Source: Onthovicinus sp900555545 (GTDB lineage: Bacteria; Bacillota; Clostridia; Oscillospirales; Acutalibacteraceae). From it: 64,000 nt of DNA. Location of the stretch: assembly GCA_949296915.1 (NCBI GenBank), contig CASFPX010000004.1:1-64000 (forward strand). Reading direction: 5' to 3'. Below are positions 18,073-25,808 of this stretch, in pieces (position 1 is the first letter of the stretch; each line of letters begins with the position of its first letter). A model generated the notes under the pieces. The model saw only the letters and a list, made by a program, of their open reading frames with translations. It did not search any database and was not told where the DNA came from. A program made the translations under genes and the position numbers.

Positions 18073-18094
18073 GAGTCTCTTTTAAAAATCCAAA

Positions 18095-19114
18095 TCAGTC
18101 ATCCGGATAGCCGTTGGGGTTATTCTTCTGCCAGCGCCAGGAATCCTCGCACATCTCGTCCAGATCGCGCTGTGCCTCCCATCCGAGCTCCTTTTTCGCC
18201 AGGGAGGGATCGGAGTAGCAGGTTCCGATATCGCCTGCGCGGCGGCCGACGATCTTGTAATTCACCTTGACGCCGGAGGCCTTCTCAAAGGCGTGAACCA
18301 TATCGAGCACGCTGTATCCCTTACCGGTACCGAGGTTGTAAGTGTGCAGTCCGGCAGCCGCAACGGCCTTCTCCACCGCCTTGACATGACCGAGCGCCAG
18401 ATCCACCACATGGATGTAGTCACGCACACCGGTGCCGTCTGGGGTGTCGTAATCGTCGCCATAAATACTCAAGCACGGCAGTTTGCCGATAGCCACCTGT
18501 GTGATATAGGGCATAAGGTTATTCGGGATTCCGTTTGGATCCTCGCCGATGCGGCCGCTCTTATGTGCGCCAATGGGGTTGAAGTAGCGCAGTAGGATGA
18601 TGCTCCAGCTGTCGTCCGAGCGGTAGAGATCCCGCAGAATCTCCTCGATCATCAGCTTGGTGCGGCCATAGGGATTGGTCACGCCGCCGACAGGCATATC
18701 CTCCTTGAGCGGGGAGACATTGTTCATTCCGTAAACGGTGGCGGAGGAGCTGAAAACAATCTTTTTGCAGCCGTTGTCGCGCATGGCCTCGAGCAGGGTG
18801 ACGGTACCGCTGACGTTGTTGTCGAAGTACTCAAGCGGCTTGACGACGCTCTCGCCCACAGCCTTGAGCCCGGCGAAGTGGATCACGCAGTCGATCTGCT
18901 CGGTCTGGAAGATGTGGTCAAGGCCCTTGCGGTCGCGGATATCGCACTCATAGAACTTGAACGATTTCCCGCTGAGCTCCTCGATCCGGCGAAGGGACTC
19001 GCGCTTACAGTTGTAGAAGTTGTCAAGGACAACGACGTCGTACCCCGCGCTCATCAGCTCGATACACGTGTGGGAACCGATATACCCGGCGCCGCCTGTT
19101 ACAAGAATGGACAT
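18095..19114 (-). CDS. galE: UDP-glucose 4-epimerase
   Basis: A 339-residue extended SDR enzyme that interconverts UDP-glucose and UDP-galactose (Leloir pathway and cell-surface sugar supply). The NAD-binding motif GGAGYIGSHT starts at residue 7, the catalytic serine segment is VFSSSATVYG near 122 and the YxxxK is YGRTK near 149. Other family marks are HFAGLKAVGES and YFNPIGAH. AAGGGGG lies seven bases before the ATG. No galK or galT is adjacent. Confidence 0.97.
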   Translation of the reverse strand: MSILVTGGAGYIGSHTCIELMSAGYDVVVLDNFYNCKRESLRRIEELSGKSFKFYECDIRDRKGLDHIFQTEQIDCVIHFAGLKAVGESVVKPLEYFDNNVSGTVTLLEAMRDNGCKKIVFSSSATVYGMNNVSPLKEDMPVGGVTNPYGRTKLMIEEILRDLYRSDDSWSIILLRYFNPIGAHKSGRIGEDPNGIPNNLMPYITQVAIGKLPCLSIYGDDYDTPDGTGVRDYIHVVDLALGHVKAVEKAVAAAGLHTYNLGTGKGYSVLDMVHAFEKASGVKVNYKIVGRRAGDIGTCYSDPSLAKKELGWEAQRDLDEMCEDSWRWQKNNPNGYPDD

Positions 19115-19144
19115 GTAAAAACCCCCTTGGTAGATTCTGATACT

Positions 19145-19173
19145 ATGATACCACCAAACTGCCCGAAAGCCAA
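19145..19173 (-). promoter_or_regulatory. Probable sigma-A promoter of galE
   Basis: On the minus strand TTGGCT (19168-19173) and TATCAT (19145-19150) are 17 bases apart, about 30 bases upstream of the galE start. Confidence 0.6.
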
Positions 19174-19285
19174 TTGAAAGCCAAAAAATTTACTGCTAAA
19201 CTTCACTGCATCCGGGCGTGATTCTTTGTCCATATCGCGCAAAAACTACGTTGCCGCGTCAATCGGCTGGGGACGCATCGACTGG

Positions 19286-19723
19286 TCATCGGACACGGCA
19301 TCCGATCGGATCGCCAAAGCCGTCCCCCTGCATGTATTCCACACACTGCTCATGGATGCTCTGCGCGATCTCATCCCGGTCGGGCAGCAGCCGGAACTGC
19401 GCGATCATGGCCCGCTCCTGCCCGGAGAGAGTGAACAGATCCTCCTCAAACAGGGTAGCCGGACGCTCTGAATTTTCCACCCTGCCGGCACACTGACGCA
19501 GCTGCTCCTCTTCCTCCGACCCGCCGAGCAATAGATAATCCGTACTCACCCGGTAAATTTGGGCCATACGAACCAGGTTACAGATATCCGGCTTTGCCCG
19601 GTTGATCTCATAACAGCAGTACGCTGAGCGGTCAATCCCGAGAAAATCCGCCACCTCCGCCTGGGAAAATCCGTACAGAGCCCGCAGCGCCTTTAACCGG
19701 CTGCCTAATGTTGATTTGTCCAT
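19286..19723 (-). CDS. XRE family transcriptional regulator
   Basis: A 145-residue regulator with an N-terminal helix-turn-helix (residues 7-63: LGSRLKALRALYGFSQAEV, FLGIDRSAYCCYE, then VRMAQIYRVSTDYLLLG) and an uncharacterised acidic C-terminal part with a short helical tail. GAGGGAATC lies before the ATG. It is transcribed away from the small XRE gene at 19840, and the palindrome at 19765-19780 lies between them, so it may control both. Confidence 0.88.
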   Translation of the reverse strand: MDKSTLGSRLKALRALYGFSQAEVADFLGIDRSAYCCYEINRAKPDICNLVRMAQIYRVSTDYLLLGGSEEEEQLRQCAGRVENSERPATLFEEDLFTLSGQERAMIAQFRLLPDRDEIAQSIHEQCVEYMQGDGFGDPIGCRVR

Positions 19724-19764
19724 GATGATTCCCTCACAATATTCAATTAAAATATTTTAAAAAC

Positions 19765-19780
19765 TAACGGTGCACCGTTA
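19765..19780. promoter_or_regulatory. Perfect 16-bp palindrome, candidate XRE operator
   Basis: TAACGGTGCACCGTTA lies between two divergent XRE genes. On the plus strand it sits 22 bases before TATAAT (19802-19807), so it covers the -35 region. A close relative occurs at 20397-20412, in the same place before the second small XRE gene. Confidence 0.65.
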
Positions 19781-19839
19781 ATATTGTATCACCTTTTTTT
19801 CTATAATTCAATTAGTTGATTGAAATTTGAGGTGAAATC

Positions 19840-20082
19840 GTGACATATTCAGATGCTCTTATTAAAAGGCTGACAGATATTTGTGCAGAAAGGCACATCA
19901 CGATTAACAGACTGGCGACACTATCTGGCATTACACAAAGTACAATTGAGGATTTAATGACGGGTAAAACGAAAAATCCCAAATTGATAACACTCCATAA
20001 AATAGCGATTGGTTTAAATATGACTGTAGCCGAATTGCTTGATTTTAAAGAATTGAATGAATGTGTTTTTGATGATGAATAA
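19840..20082 (+). CDS. Small XRE-type regulator (paralogue 1)
   Basis: An 80-residue protein that is almost entirely one helix-turn-helix domain (TINRLATLSGITQSTIEDL, then LITLHKIAIGLNMTVAELL) with a short acidic tail. Start is GTG at 19840 with GAGGTG upstream. It is about two-thirds identical to the protein at 20471-20716, and the two genes share leader sequence and operator, so they are a tandem duplication. Such single-domain Cro/CI-like proteins are common in clostridia and their targets are mostly unknown. Confidence 0.88.
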   Translation: MTYSDALIKRLTDICAERHITINRLATLSGITQSTIEDLMTGKTKNPKLITLHKIAIGLNMTVAELLDFKELNECVFDDE

Positions 20083-20083
20083 T

Positions 20084-20125
20084 GCTGCGATATTTCATGG
20101 AAGTATCGCGGCTTATTTTATTTGT
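20084..20125 (+). terminator. Terminator of the first small XRE gene
   Basis: GCTGCGATA (20084-20092) pairs with TATCGCGGC (20104-20112), one wobble, followed by TTATTTTATTTG. Confidence 0.75.
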
Positions 20126-20147
20126 CCATATTTCCTGTTCCCTAATC

Positions 20148-20294
20148 GGCCTCCCTGTGTAAGGGAGGCTGGCGCGCGAATGCGCGAATGGAGGGTTATC
20201 GGCTGAAATCCACTGCTTTTCGCAAACCTTTTCCCTGTAACAACCCCTCAGTCTTGGCCTGCGGCCAATCCAGCTCCCCTTACACAGGGGAGCC
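20148..20294. repeat. MITE-like element with structured terminal inverted repeats
   Basis: Two 25-base ends (20148-20172 and 20270-20294) are inverted copies of each other with a few differences, and each end is itself a small hairpin with CTGTGTAAGG in the centre. The 97 bases between carry no gene. The words CCAGCTCCCCTTACACAGG and CCCTCAGTC resemble dispersed non-coding repeats of gut Clostridia, as I recall them. It lies between the two duplicated XRE genes. Confidence 0.7.
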
Positions 20295-20396
20295 GAGGGG
20301 TTTGTGCTTTCCACGGCCTCCCGGTATAAAGGAGTCGTTCAAAAAGCAAATATTCTTTATTTTAGATGTCTTGGTATTCCTAAATTTTTTCAATTA

Positions 20397-20412
20397 TATC
20401 GGTACACCGTTA
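20397..20412 (+). promoter_or_regulatory. Near-palindromic operator before the second small XRE gene
   Basis: TATCGGTACACCGTTA matches the operator at 19765-19780 in 13 of 16 positions and keeps the CGGTnCACCG core. A TATAAT follows 22 bases downstream, as in the first copy. Confidence 0.6.
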
Positions 20413-20470
20413 ATATCGTATGTCTTTTTTTCCTATAATTCAATTACTGGATTGGATTCGAGGTGAAAAC

Positions 20471-20716
20471 GTGACATATTCAGACGCGATTATTAAAAGA
20501 TTAAATGATATCTGTAAGGAAAGACATTTGACAACTAATAAATTAGCCACACTGGCAGGTATCCGCCAAAGTACTGTAAGGGATTTAGTTACGGGAAAAA
20601 CCAAAAATCCCAAAATCATAACACTCCATAAAATTGCAACTGGTTTGAATATGACCGTAGCAGAACTATTAGATTTTAAAGAACTAAATGAGTATCCACT
20701 CGAAGAGGATGAATAA
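20471..20716 (+). CDS. Small XRE-type regulator (paralogue 2)
   Basis: An 81-residue helix-turn-helix protein (TTNKLATLAGIRQSTVRDL, then IITLHKIATGLNMTVAELL) with an acidic tail EEDE. The start is GTG at 20471 with GAGGTGAAAAC upstream, in the same context as paralogue 1; the frame upstream of it has no ribosome site. The near-identical VTYSDA start, GKTKNPK loop and DFKELNE tail show that it is a recent duplicate. It probably binds the shared operator and may compete with, or cross-regulate, paralogue 1. Confidence 0.88.
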   Translation: MTYSDAIIKRLNDICKERHLTTNKLATLAGIRQSTVRDLVTGKTKNPKIITLHKIATGLNMTVAELLDFKELNEYPLEEDE

Positions 20717-20760
20717 ACAGGAACGTTCCAATGTAAACGACGGTGGAATGTTCCTGTTTT
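20716..20760 (+). terminator. Terminator of the second small XRE gene
   Basis: AACAGGAACGTTCCA (20716-20730) pairs with TGGAATGTTCCTGTT (20744-20758) and runs into TTTTG. Confidence 0.8.
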
Positions 20761-20819
20761 GATTTACAAAACGAGATTACCTGCTATAAAAAAAGTAAAT
20801 TCAAATCCAACCTTTTTCC

Positions 20820-20841
20820 GGAACGCCGGGGGCGGCGTTCC
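20820..20841. repeat. Short GC-rich hairpin
   Basis: GGAACGCCG and CGGCGTTCC form a perfect 9-bp stem with a GGGG loop, in otherwise AT-rich intergenic sequence. It has no T-run and may be a small dispersed palindromic repeat. Confidence 0.4.
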
Positions 20842-20907
20842 CTACGAAGTTTGTTCCGTTCCCCGCCGCCCTGTGCAAAGTGATTCACCAATAGGGTATA
20901 TTCGCAC

Positions 20908-20956
20908 ATTAATAAACACATGCGGGCACCGCAAAGCAGTCCCCGCATGTGTTTAT
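20908..20956 (-). terminator. Terminator of mutS2
   Basis: A perfect 15-bp stem (20912-20926 with 20942-20956), followed on the minus strand by TTTATTAATG; it lies 9 bases past the mutS2 stop. Confidence 0.8.
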
Positions 20957-20964
20957 CGTTCCGC

Positions 20965-23355
20965 CTATTTTAACTTTGCGATGGTAACGCCGTCCTCGCC
21001 CTCGCCATACACGCCGAGGCGGTACTCCTTAATGCGCGGGTTCTTTTTCAGATACGTCTGAACTGCCGCGCGCAACACGCCCGTTCCCTTGCCGTGGACG
21101 ATGGTGACATCGCTGATCCCGGAGAGGACCGCACTGTCGAGGAAGCGGTCGAGCACCAGCAGCGCCTCATCCTTGGTCATGCCGCGCAGATCCACCGTGG
21201 TGGCGAGCGCCCGGCTGGCCCGGCTCTCCACACCGCGGACGCTGCGGGTACCGGCAGGCTTTTTCTTTTTAGGCGCCTTGCTGGGGCGCAGGTTACTGCG
21301 GTGGACGCGCATTTTCATCAAGCCGGACTGCACCTGAACATTGCCGTCCTTATCCGGCGGAGTAAGGACCTCGGCCTGGGAGCCGATATCCGCGATCAAA
21401 ACCGTATCCCCCGCATGGATCGGGAAGTTCGGGTCATAGTCCTCCTCCAGCTCCCGGCGGCGGATGGGGTCGGCGATCTCGTCGAGCGCACCCATTTTCT
21501 TTTTGCTGACCGCACGTGCCTGAGCGACCGTCTTCTCCACGTCCCCGGATTTTTTGAGTTCCTTCTTGAGCCGGTCGAGCTCCATCAGGAAGGTCTGGGA
21601 CTCGCGCCGCGCCTTATCGGCGATCCGAACCGCCTCACTGCGGCCGCGCTCGATTTCCGCATCGTATTTAGCGTCGATCTCGGCGAGCTTGCGGCGCGCC
21701 TCGTCGCGTGCGTGCTGTGCCTCCATCCGCGCCTGATCCGCCGCCTCACGCTGGTTATCCAACTCCCGGCGGGAGATTTCCAGCTGTTCTACAACGTCCT
21801 CAAAACGTGTATTGTCACCGGAGACAAACTCCTTGGCGCGCTCGACAACATCCTCCCCCAGCCCCAACCGGCTGGAGATGGCGAACGCATTGGAGCGCCC
21901 GGGCACGCCGATCAACAGGCGGTAGGTGGGCTCCAGCGTCTCGATATTAAATTCACAGCTCGCATTCTCCACGCGCGCCGTATTCAGCGCATAAGCCTTC
22001 AGCTGCGTATAGTGCGTGGTGGTCATCACCTTGGCGCCCATCAGGTGCAGGCGCTCCAGGATCGCCATCGCAAGGGCGGCCCCCTCGGTGGGATCCGTAC
22101 CCGCTCCCAACTCGTCAATAAAAATCAGGCTGCTGTCATCCGCCACGGACAGGATATCAATGATATTGGTCATGTGGGAGGAGAAGGTGGAGAGCGACTG
22201 CTCAATGCTCTGCTCATCCCCGATATCGGCCAGCACGTGATGGAAAACGGCAACCTCGCTCTGATCCCCGGCAGGAATCATCAGACCGCACATCGCCATC
22301 AGGGAGAGCAGACCGACCGTCTTCATCGAGACGGTCTTACCACCCGTGTTGGGGCCGGTGATGATGAGCGTATCGAAGTCCTTGCCCAGCTCGATATCCG
22401 TTGGGACAACCTTTTTCGGATCGATCAGCGGATGGCGCGCGCGGTGCAGCCGGATTATCCCCCGGTCATTGACTGCCGGGACAACGGCCTTCATCTGGTA
22501 GCCGAGCTGCGCCTTGGCAAAGATGATGTTCAGATCCACCGCGGCGTCATAGCTCACACGCACGGTGTCGGCAAAGCCGCCCACCAACTCCGAGAGTTCC
22601 TGGAGGATCCGTACGATCTCCTCGCGCTCCTTGTTCATGAGCACTTTGATCTCGTTATTCGCCTCCACACATCCGAGCGGCTCAATAAAAACGGTCGCGC
22701 CGGAGGCTGAGGAGTCGTGTACCAGGCCCGGCACGCTCGAGCGGCACTCACTGCGCACGGGCACGACAAAGCGCCCATTGCGGATGGTGACAACGGCATC
22801 CTGCAAATACTGGGAGATCTGCTTGGAATGGATCATTTTATCCAACTGGCGGCGGACGCGGTCCTGGGCCGAACGCATCTTGCGCCGGAGATCCGCCAGC
22901 TCCGGGGAGGCGGTGTCGGCCATCTCCTCCGGCGAGAGGATGGCGGAGGTGATCCGCTCCTCAAGGTATTTGTTGGGCGTCAGGCGGGAGAAGAGGTCAT
23001 CCAGCACACAGAGCTCCTGCCCGGAGTTCTCGCGCCAACCGGAAACGGTGCGAATGACGCGCAGATTGCCCGCCACATCGAGCAGCTCCCGCATGGTCAG
23101 GCTAGCCCCCGCCTTTGCCCGGGCGAGGGAATTATCCGTGTTGTGCAGCCCGCCAAAGGACGGGCCGCCATACCGCGCGAGCATATTGTGCGCGCAGAGC
23201 GTGCGCTCCAGGCGGTCCTCCACCTCGTGCAGCTCGCCCGCAGGCTGGATCTGCCGGGAGCGCTCCGCCGCATCGTCGCACGCGGTGCAATCCGCGAGCA
23301 TGGCGAGGATCTTGTCCAGCTCCAGCGTTCGATAATGTCTATTTAAATCGTTCAT
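20965..23355 (-). CDS. mutS2: Endonuclease MutS2
   Basis: A 796-residue MutS-family ATPase. In this family the protein acts on branched DNA and collided ribosomes rather than in mismatch repair. It lacks the N-terminal mismatch-recognition domain. The core and clamp domains span about residues 1-310, the ATPase has Walker A GPNTGGKT near 333, Walker B SLIFIDELGAGTD near 409 and the switch THYTQLKAYA. A coiled-coil stretch follows (about 515-640), and the C-terminal Smr nuclease domain (about 720-796) has VDLRGMTKDEAL and HGKGTGVLR. The start at 23355 is an ATG after GGAG. It is the last gene of the era-recO group. Confidence 0.96.
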   Translation of the reverse strand: MNDLNRHYRTLELDKILAMLADCTACDDAAERSRQIQPAGELHEVEDRLERTLCAHNMLARYGGPSFGGLHNTDNSLARAKAGASLTMRELLDVAGNLRVIRTVSGWRENSGQELCVLDDLFSRLTPNKYLEERITSAILSPEEMADTASPELADLRRKMRSAQDRVRRQLDKMIHSKQISQYLQDAVVTIRNGRFVVPVRSECRSSVPGLVHDSSASGATVFIEPLGCVEANNEIKVLMNKEREEIVRILQELSELVGGFADTVRVSYDAAVDLNIIFAKAQLGYQMKAVVPAVNDRGIIRLHRARHPLIDPKKVVPTDIELGKDFDTLIITGPNTGGKTVSMKTVGLLSLMAMCGLMIPAGDQSEVAVFHHVLADIGDEQSIEQSLSTFSSHMTNIIDILSVADDSSLIFIDELGAGTDPTEGAALAMAILERLHLMGAKVMTTTHYTQLKAYALNTARVENASCEFNIETLEPTYRLLIGVPGRSNAFAISSRLGLGEDVVERAKEFVSGDNTRFEDVVEQLEISRRELDNQREAADQARMEAQHARDEARRKLAEIDAKYDAEIERGRSEAVRIADKARRESQTFLMELDRLKKELKKSGDVEKTVAQARAVSKKKMGALDEIADPIRRRELEEDYDPNFPIHAGDTVLIADIGSQAEVLTPPDKDGNVQVQSGLMKMRVHRSNLRPSKAPKKKKPAGTRSVRGVESRASRALATTVDLRGMTKDEALLVLDRFLDSAVLSGISDVTIVHGKGTGVLRAAVQTYLKKNPRIKEYRLGVYGEGEDGVTIAKLK

Positions 23356-23379
23356 GGTCAATAAACTCCGTTTGAGTGG

Positions 23380-24123
23380 TTATATGGTTGCAATCGAATG
23401 GTAAAAATCAAGTGTTTTGTATTTCCGCCGCGTCTGGGCCAGCAGATATTGTTCGCTGGCCTCCTGCAGTTCCCCAAGCGATGCGGGAGAAAGCCGGAAG
23501 GAAAAAAGGCGCGAGGGCTCCGACAGCACAATATGGCGCATAGCCTGTACCGCTCCGGCCGACAGACCGACGCACCCCGCAGGGTACACACAGTGCATAC
23601 AGTACAGCCGCCCCTCCTGAGGCAAAAAAAACATCCGGTCCGTCAGGTACTCCCCACAGTTGTGGCAGGCCACAACATCCGGCATATAGCCGGCATAGCT
23701 GAGCAGGCGGAGCTCCATGATGGGCTTGACCGCCGCCGGCTCCATTTTTCCACTCGCAAGCATGTGCAGAGAATTGAGCGTCAGCCGCAGGCAGTCGTCT
23801 GCATGCTCCTCCTTGGGGGCGAGTTCATAGTCGAGCTCTAAAAAATACTGCGCGAGTGATAGCTTGACAATGTCATCGCGCAGCTGGAAGAACACCTCAA
23901 TCGGAACGGCGTCCTCAATTATGTACTTGTCCTTGCCCTCGTATACGGACAGGCGGGAATAACACAGCAAACCGGTGGAGGAGGCCATATGGCTCTTAAT
24001 ATTCTTAGCCCCACGCACAAAGGCGCGGATGATCCCCAGATCCCGCGTCAAAACAGTCACCAGGCGGTCACGTTCCCCGATCGCCTGTTCCCGGATGATC
24101 AGCCCGTCTGTTGTGCGGCGCAT
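23380..24123 (-). CDS. recO: DNA repair protein RecO
   Basis: A 247-residue recombination mediator that loads RecA with RecR. The N-terminal OB fold covers about residues 1-80 (TDGLIIREQAIGERDRLV), the rest is helical, and a zinc site is visible as CHNCG near 153 and CMHC near 175. GGGGAG stands four bases before the ATG. The yqzL gene overlaps its 5' end by 56 bases and era lies further upstream, the order known from Bacillus. Confidence 0.96.
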   Translation of the reverse strand: MRRTTDGLIIREQAIGERDRLVTVLTRDLGIIRAFVRGAKNIKSHMASSTGLLCYSRLSVYEGKDKYIIEDAVPIEVFFQLRDDIVKLSLAQYFLELDYELAPKEEHADDCLRLTLNSLHMLASGKMEPAAVKPIMELRLLSYAGYMPDVVACHNCGEYLTDRMFFLPQEGRLYCMHCVYPAGCVGLSAGAVQAMRHIVLSEPSRLFSFRLSPASLGELQEASEQYLLAQTRRKYKTLDFYHSIATI

Positions 24124-24232
24124 GCGACTCCCCTCTTCCGCTGCCGGTTCGCATGTGCCGGCGGTAGGTCAGATAATCCTCCACGCGCCCCGTCTGCGTA
24201 AAAATCTTCCAAAAATTTGTTTTCTCATCCAT
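24068..24232 (-). CDS. yqzL: YqzL family small protein
   Basis: A 54-residue protein starting at the ATG at 24232 with GGAGG eight bases upstream. Its first 27 residues (MDEKTNFWKIFTQTG, then VEDYLTYRR) match the YqzL pattern FxWxxFxxTGxxxxYLxY. In Bacillus subtilis yqzL also lies between era and recO. Unlike the usual ~47-residue form, this frame continues 56 bases into recO and ends with a basic, low-complexity tail. Function is unknown. It was found by reading between the two genes. Confidence 0.8.
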   Translation of the reverse strand: MDEKTNFWKIFTQTGRVEDYLTYRRHMRTGSGRGESHAPHNRRADHPGTGDRGT

Positions 24233-24373
24233 ATAACAAGCCTCCGCATCACAAATTAGCGGTTTTGACGCCTGTTATATACTCTGCCCACGCAGCCAAA
24301 GTGCTATCAGTGGCAAAGTTTTCATCTCACTTTTGCATGAAATCCGGCACAAAAACATGTGCAAGAAGCCGAA

Positions 24374-25267
24374 TCAATCCAAACCAAAGTTATGGATTAA
24401 CCCTTCGCGGTTGCGCCAGCCCTCTTTGACCTTGACCCAGCACTTGAGATTGATCCGGCAGCCGAAAAAGCGCTCCATATCCTGACGCGCGTAGGTGGAA
24501 ATCTTTTTGAGCATCTCGCCGCCCTTGCCAATGATAATCCCCTTGTGCGATTCCTTCTCGCAGTAGATGACCGCCTCCACATCGGTGAGATCACTGTTCT
24601 CGCGCTCACGCATTTTTTCGATCTCCACAGCGATGCCGTGCGGCACTTCCTTTTGCAGCAGGCGCAGCGCCTTTTCGCGGATCATCTCCGCTGCCAGCAC
24701 ACGCTCCGGCTGGTCGGTGAGCGTGTCATCCGGGAAAAACCAGATGCTCTCCTGCGCGAGCTGCATCAGCTCCGACTCCAACTCGCCCAAACCCTCGCCC
24801 GTCTGTGCACTGACCGGCACGACGGCATCAAAATCATATACCTGAGCCCACTCCGCCATCCGGCGGATCAGCATCTCCTTTTGGTGGAGGGTGTCAATCT
24901 TATTGATTACAAGAATCACCGGTACGCGCGCCGCCTTGAACTTGTCCACCAGCTCACGCTCCAGAGAGCGGATCCCTTCGCCGGGCTCCGTGACGAGCAT
25001 ACAGGCATCCACGTCCGCAATGCTATCGCCCACGGCCTGAACCATCTTCTCACCCAACTTGGTACCCGGGCGGTGAAAGCCCGGTGTGTCCGTAAAGACA
25101 AGCTGGGTATCCCCCTTGGTGAGCACACCCATAATACGCGTGCGCGTAGTCTGCGGCTTGGAGGAGACGATGGCTACTTTTTGCCCCAGGAGCCGGTTGA
25201 GGATAGAGGACTTGCCCACATTCGGGCAGCCGACGATTGCAATAAAGGCGGATTTGGTTTCGGGCAT
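24374..25267 (-). CDS. era: GTPase Era
   Basis: A 297-residue ribosome-assembly GTPase that binds the 3' end of 16S rRNA. G1 is GCPNVGKSS near residue 13, G2 and G3 are TTRTRI and DTPGFH, G4 is NKID near 121, and the C-terminal KH domain has KGIIIGKGGEMLKKI near 245. AAAGGAG lies before the ATG. It sits between ybeY and yqzL, a standard Firmicute order. Confidence 0.98.
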   Translation of the reverse strand: MPETKSAFIAIVGCPNVGKSSILNRLLGQKVAIVSSKPQTTRTRIMGVLTKGDTQLVFTDTPGFHRPGTKLGEKMVQAVGDSIADVDACMLVTEPGEGIRSLERELVDKFKAARVPVILVINKIDTLHQKEMLIRRMAEWAQVYDFDAVVPVSAQTGEGLGELESELMQLAQESIWFFPDDTLTDQPERVLAAEMIREKALRLLQKEVPHGIAVEIEKMRERENSDLTDVEAVIYCEKESHKGIIIGKGGEMLKKISTYARQDMERFFGCRINLKCWVKVKEGWRNREGLIHNFGLD

Positions 25268-25298
25268 AGTGATACTCCTTTAAACAATGGGGACGGGA

Positions 25299-25808
25299 TT
25301 ACTCCACATCCCCCATGTAATAGCTGCTGTCGCGCTTGAGGCCGAGCTGCGTGAGGACCGTCTCCTCCTTTTCGCGCATACGGACCGTCTCGATCCCCTC
25401 GTTGACATGGTCATAGCCGAGCAGATGCAGCATGGAGTGTACGGTAAGGAACCCCACCTCGCGCTGGAGGGAGTGGCAGTAGCGCTTAGCCTGATCCTGA
25501 GCATGTTCCATGGAGATGACAATATCGCCCAGCATTTTGGCCCCGGTCTCCGGGTTGGTATCGTACACGCCGTTCTCGCCCAGCGGGAAGGAGAGCACAT
25601 CCGTGCTCTTATCCACATTGCGGAACTCACGGTTGAGGCGATGGATCTCCTCATCGTTGACAAAGCGGACGTCGACCTCCGCGGAACCCTCAAAATTCTC
25701 GAGCGTCAGTACCGCTGTGCAGCAGCGCCTCACAAGCATGCGCATGCCCGTGGGGATCTTGACTTCTTTTTGTTCATTGGTGATGATTACTTTTACTTTA
25801 TCTGGCAT
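25299..25808 (-). CDS. ybeY: Endoribonuclease YbeY (rRNA maturation factor)
   Basis: A 169-residue single-strand RNase needed for 16S rRNA 3' maturation. The zinc motif HSMLHLLGYDH is near residue 125, and NRDFR-like NREFRNVDKSTDVLSFP lies near 63. The ATG at 25808 has GAGGAGG upstream and overlaps the end of the phoH-like gene by 11 bases. It is about 10 residues longer than common forms at the N-terminus. Confidence 0.97.
   Translation of the reverse strand: MPDKVKVIITNEQKEVKIPTGMRMLVRRCCTAVLTLENFEGSAEVDVRFVNDEEIHRLNREFRNVDKSTDVLSFPLGENGVYDTNPETGAKMLGDIVISMEHAQDQAKRYCHSLQREVGFLTVHSMLHLLGYDHVNEGIETVRMREKEETVLTQLGLKRDSSYYMGDVE

Noticed and set aside
20148..20294. Repeat arms as a CRISPR fragment
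   Set aside because: Two arms in inverted, not direct, order with no spacer series or cas genes.
21094..22710. Plus-strand open frame of 538 codons opposite mutS2
   Set aside because: Antisense shadow of a well-supported gene; composition is rich in Arg, His and Gly as expected for such a frame.
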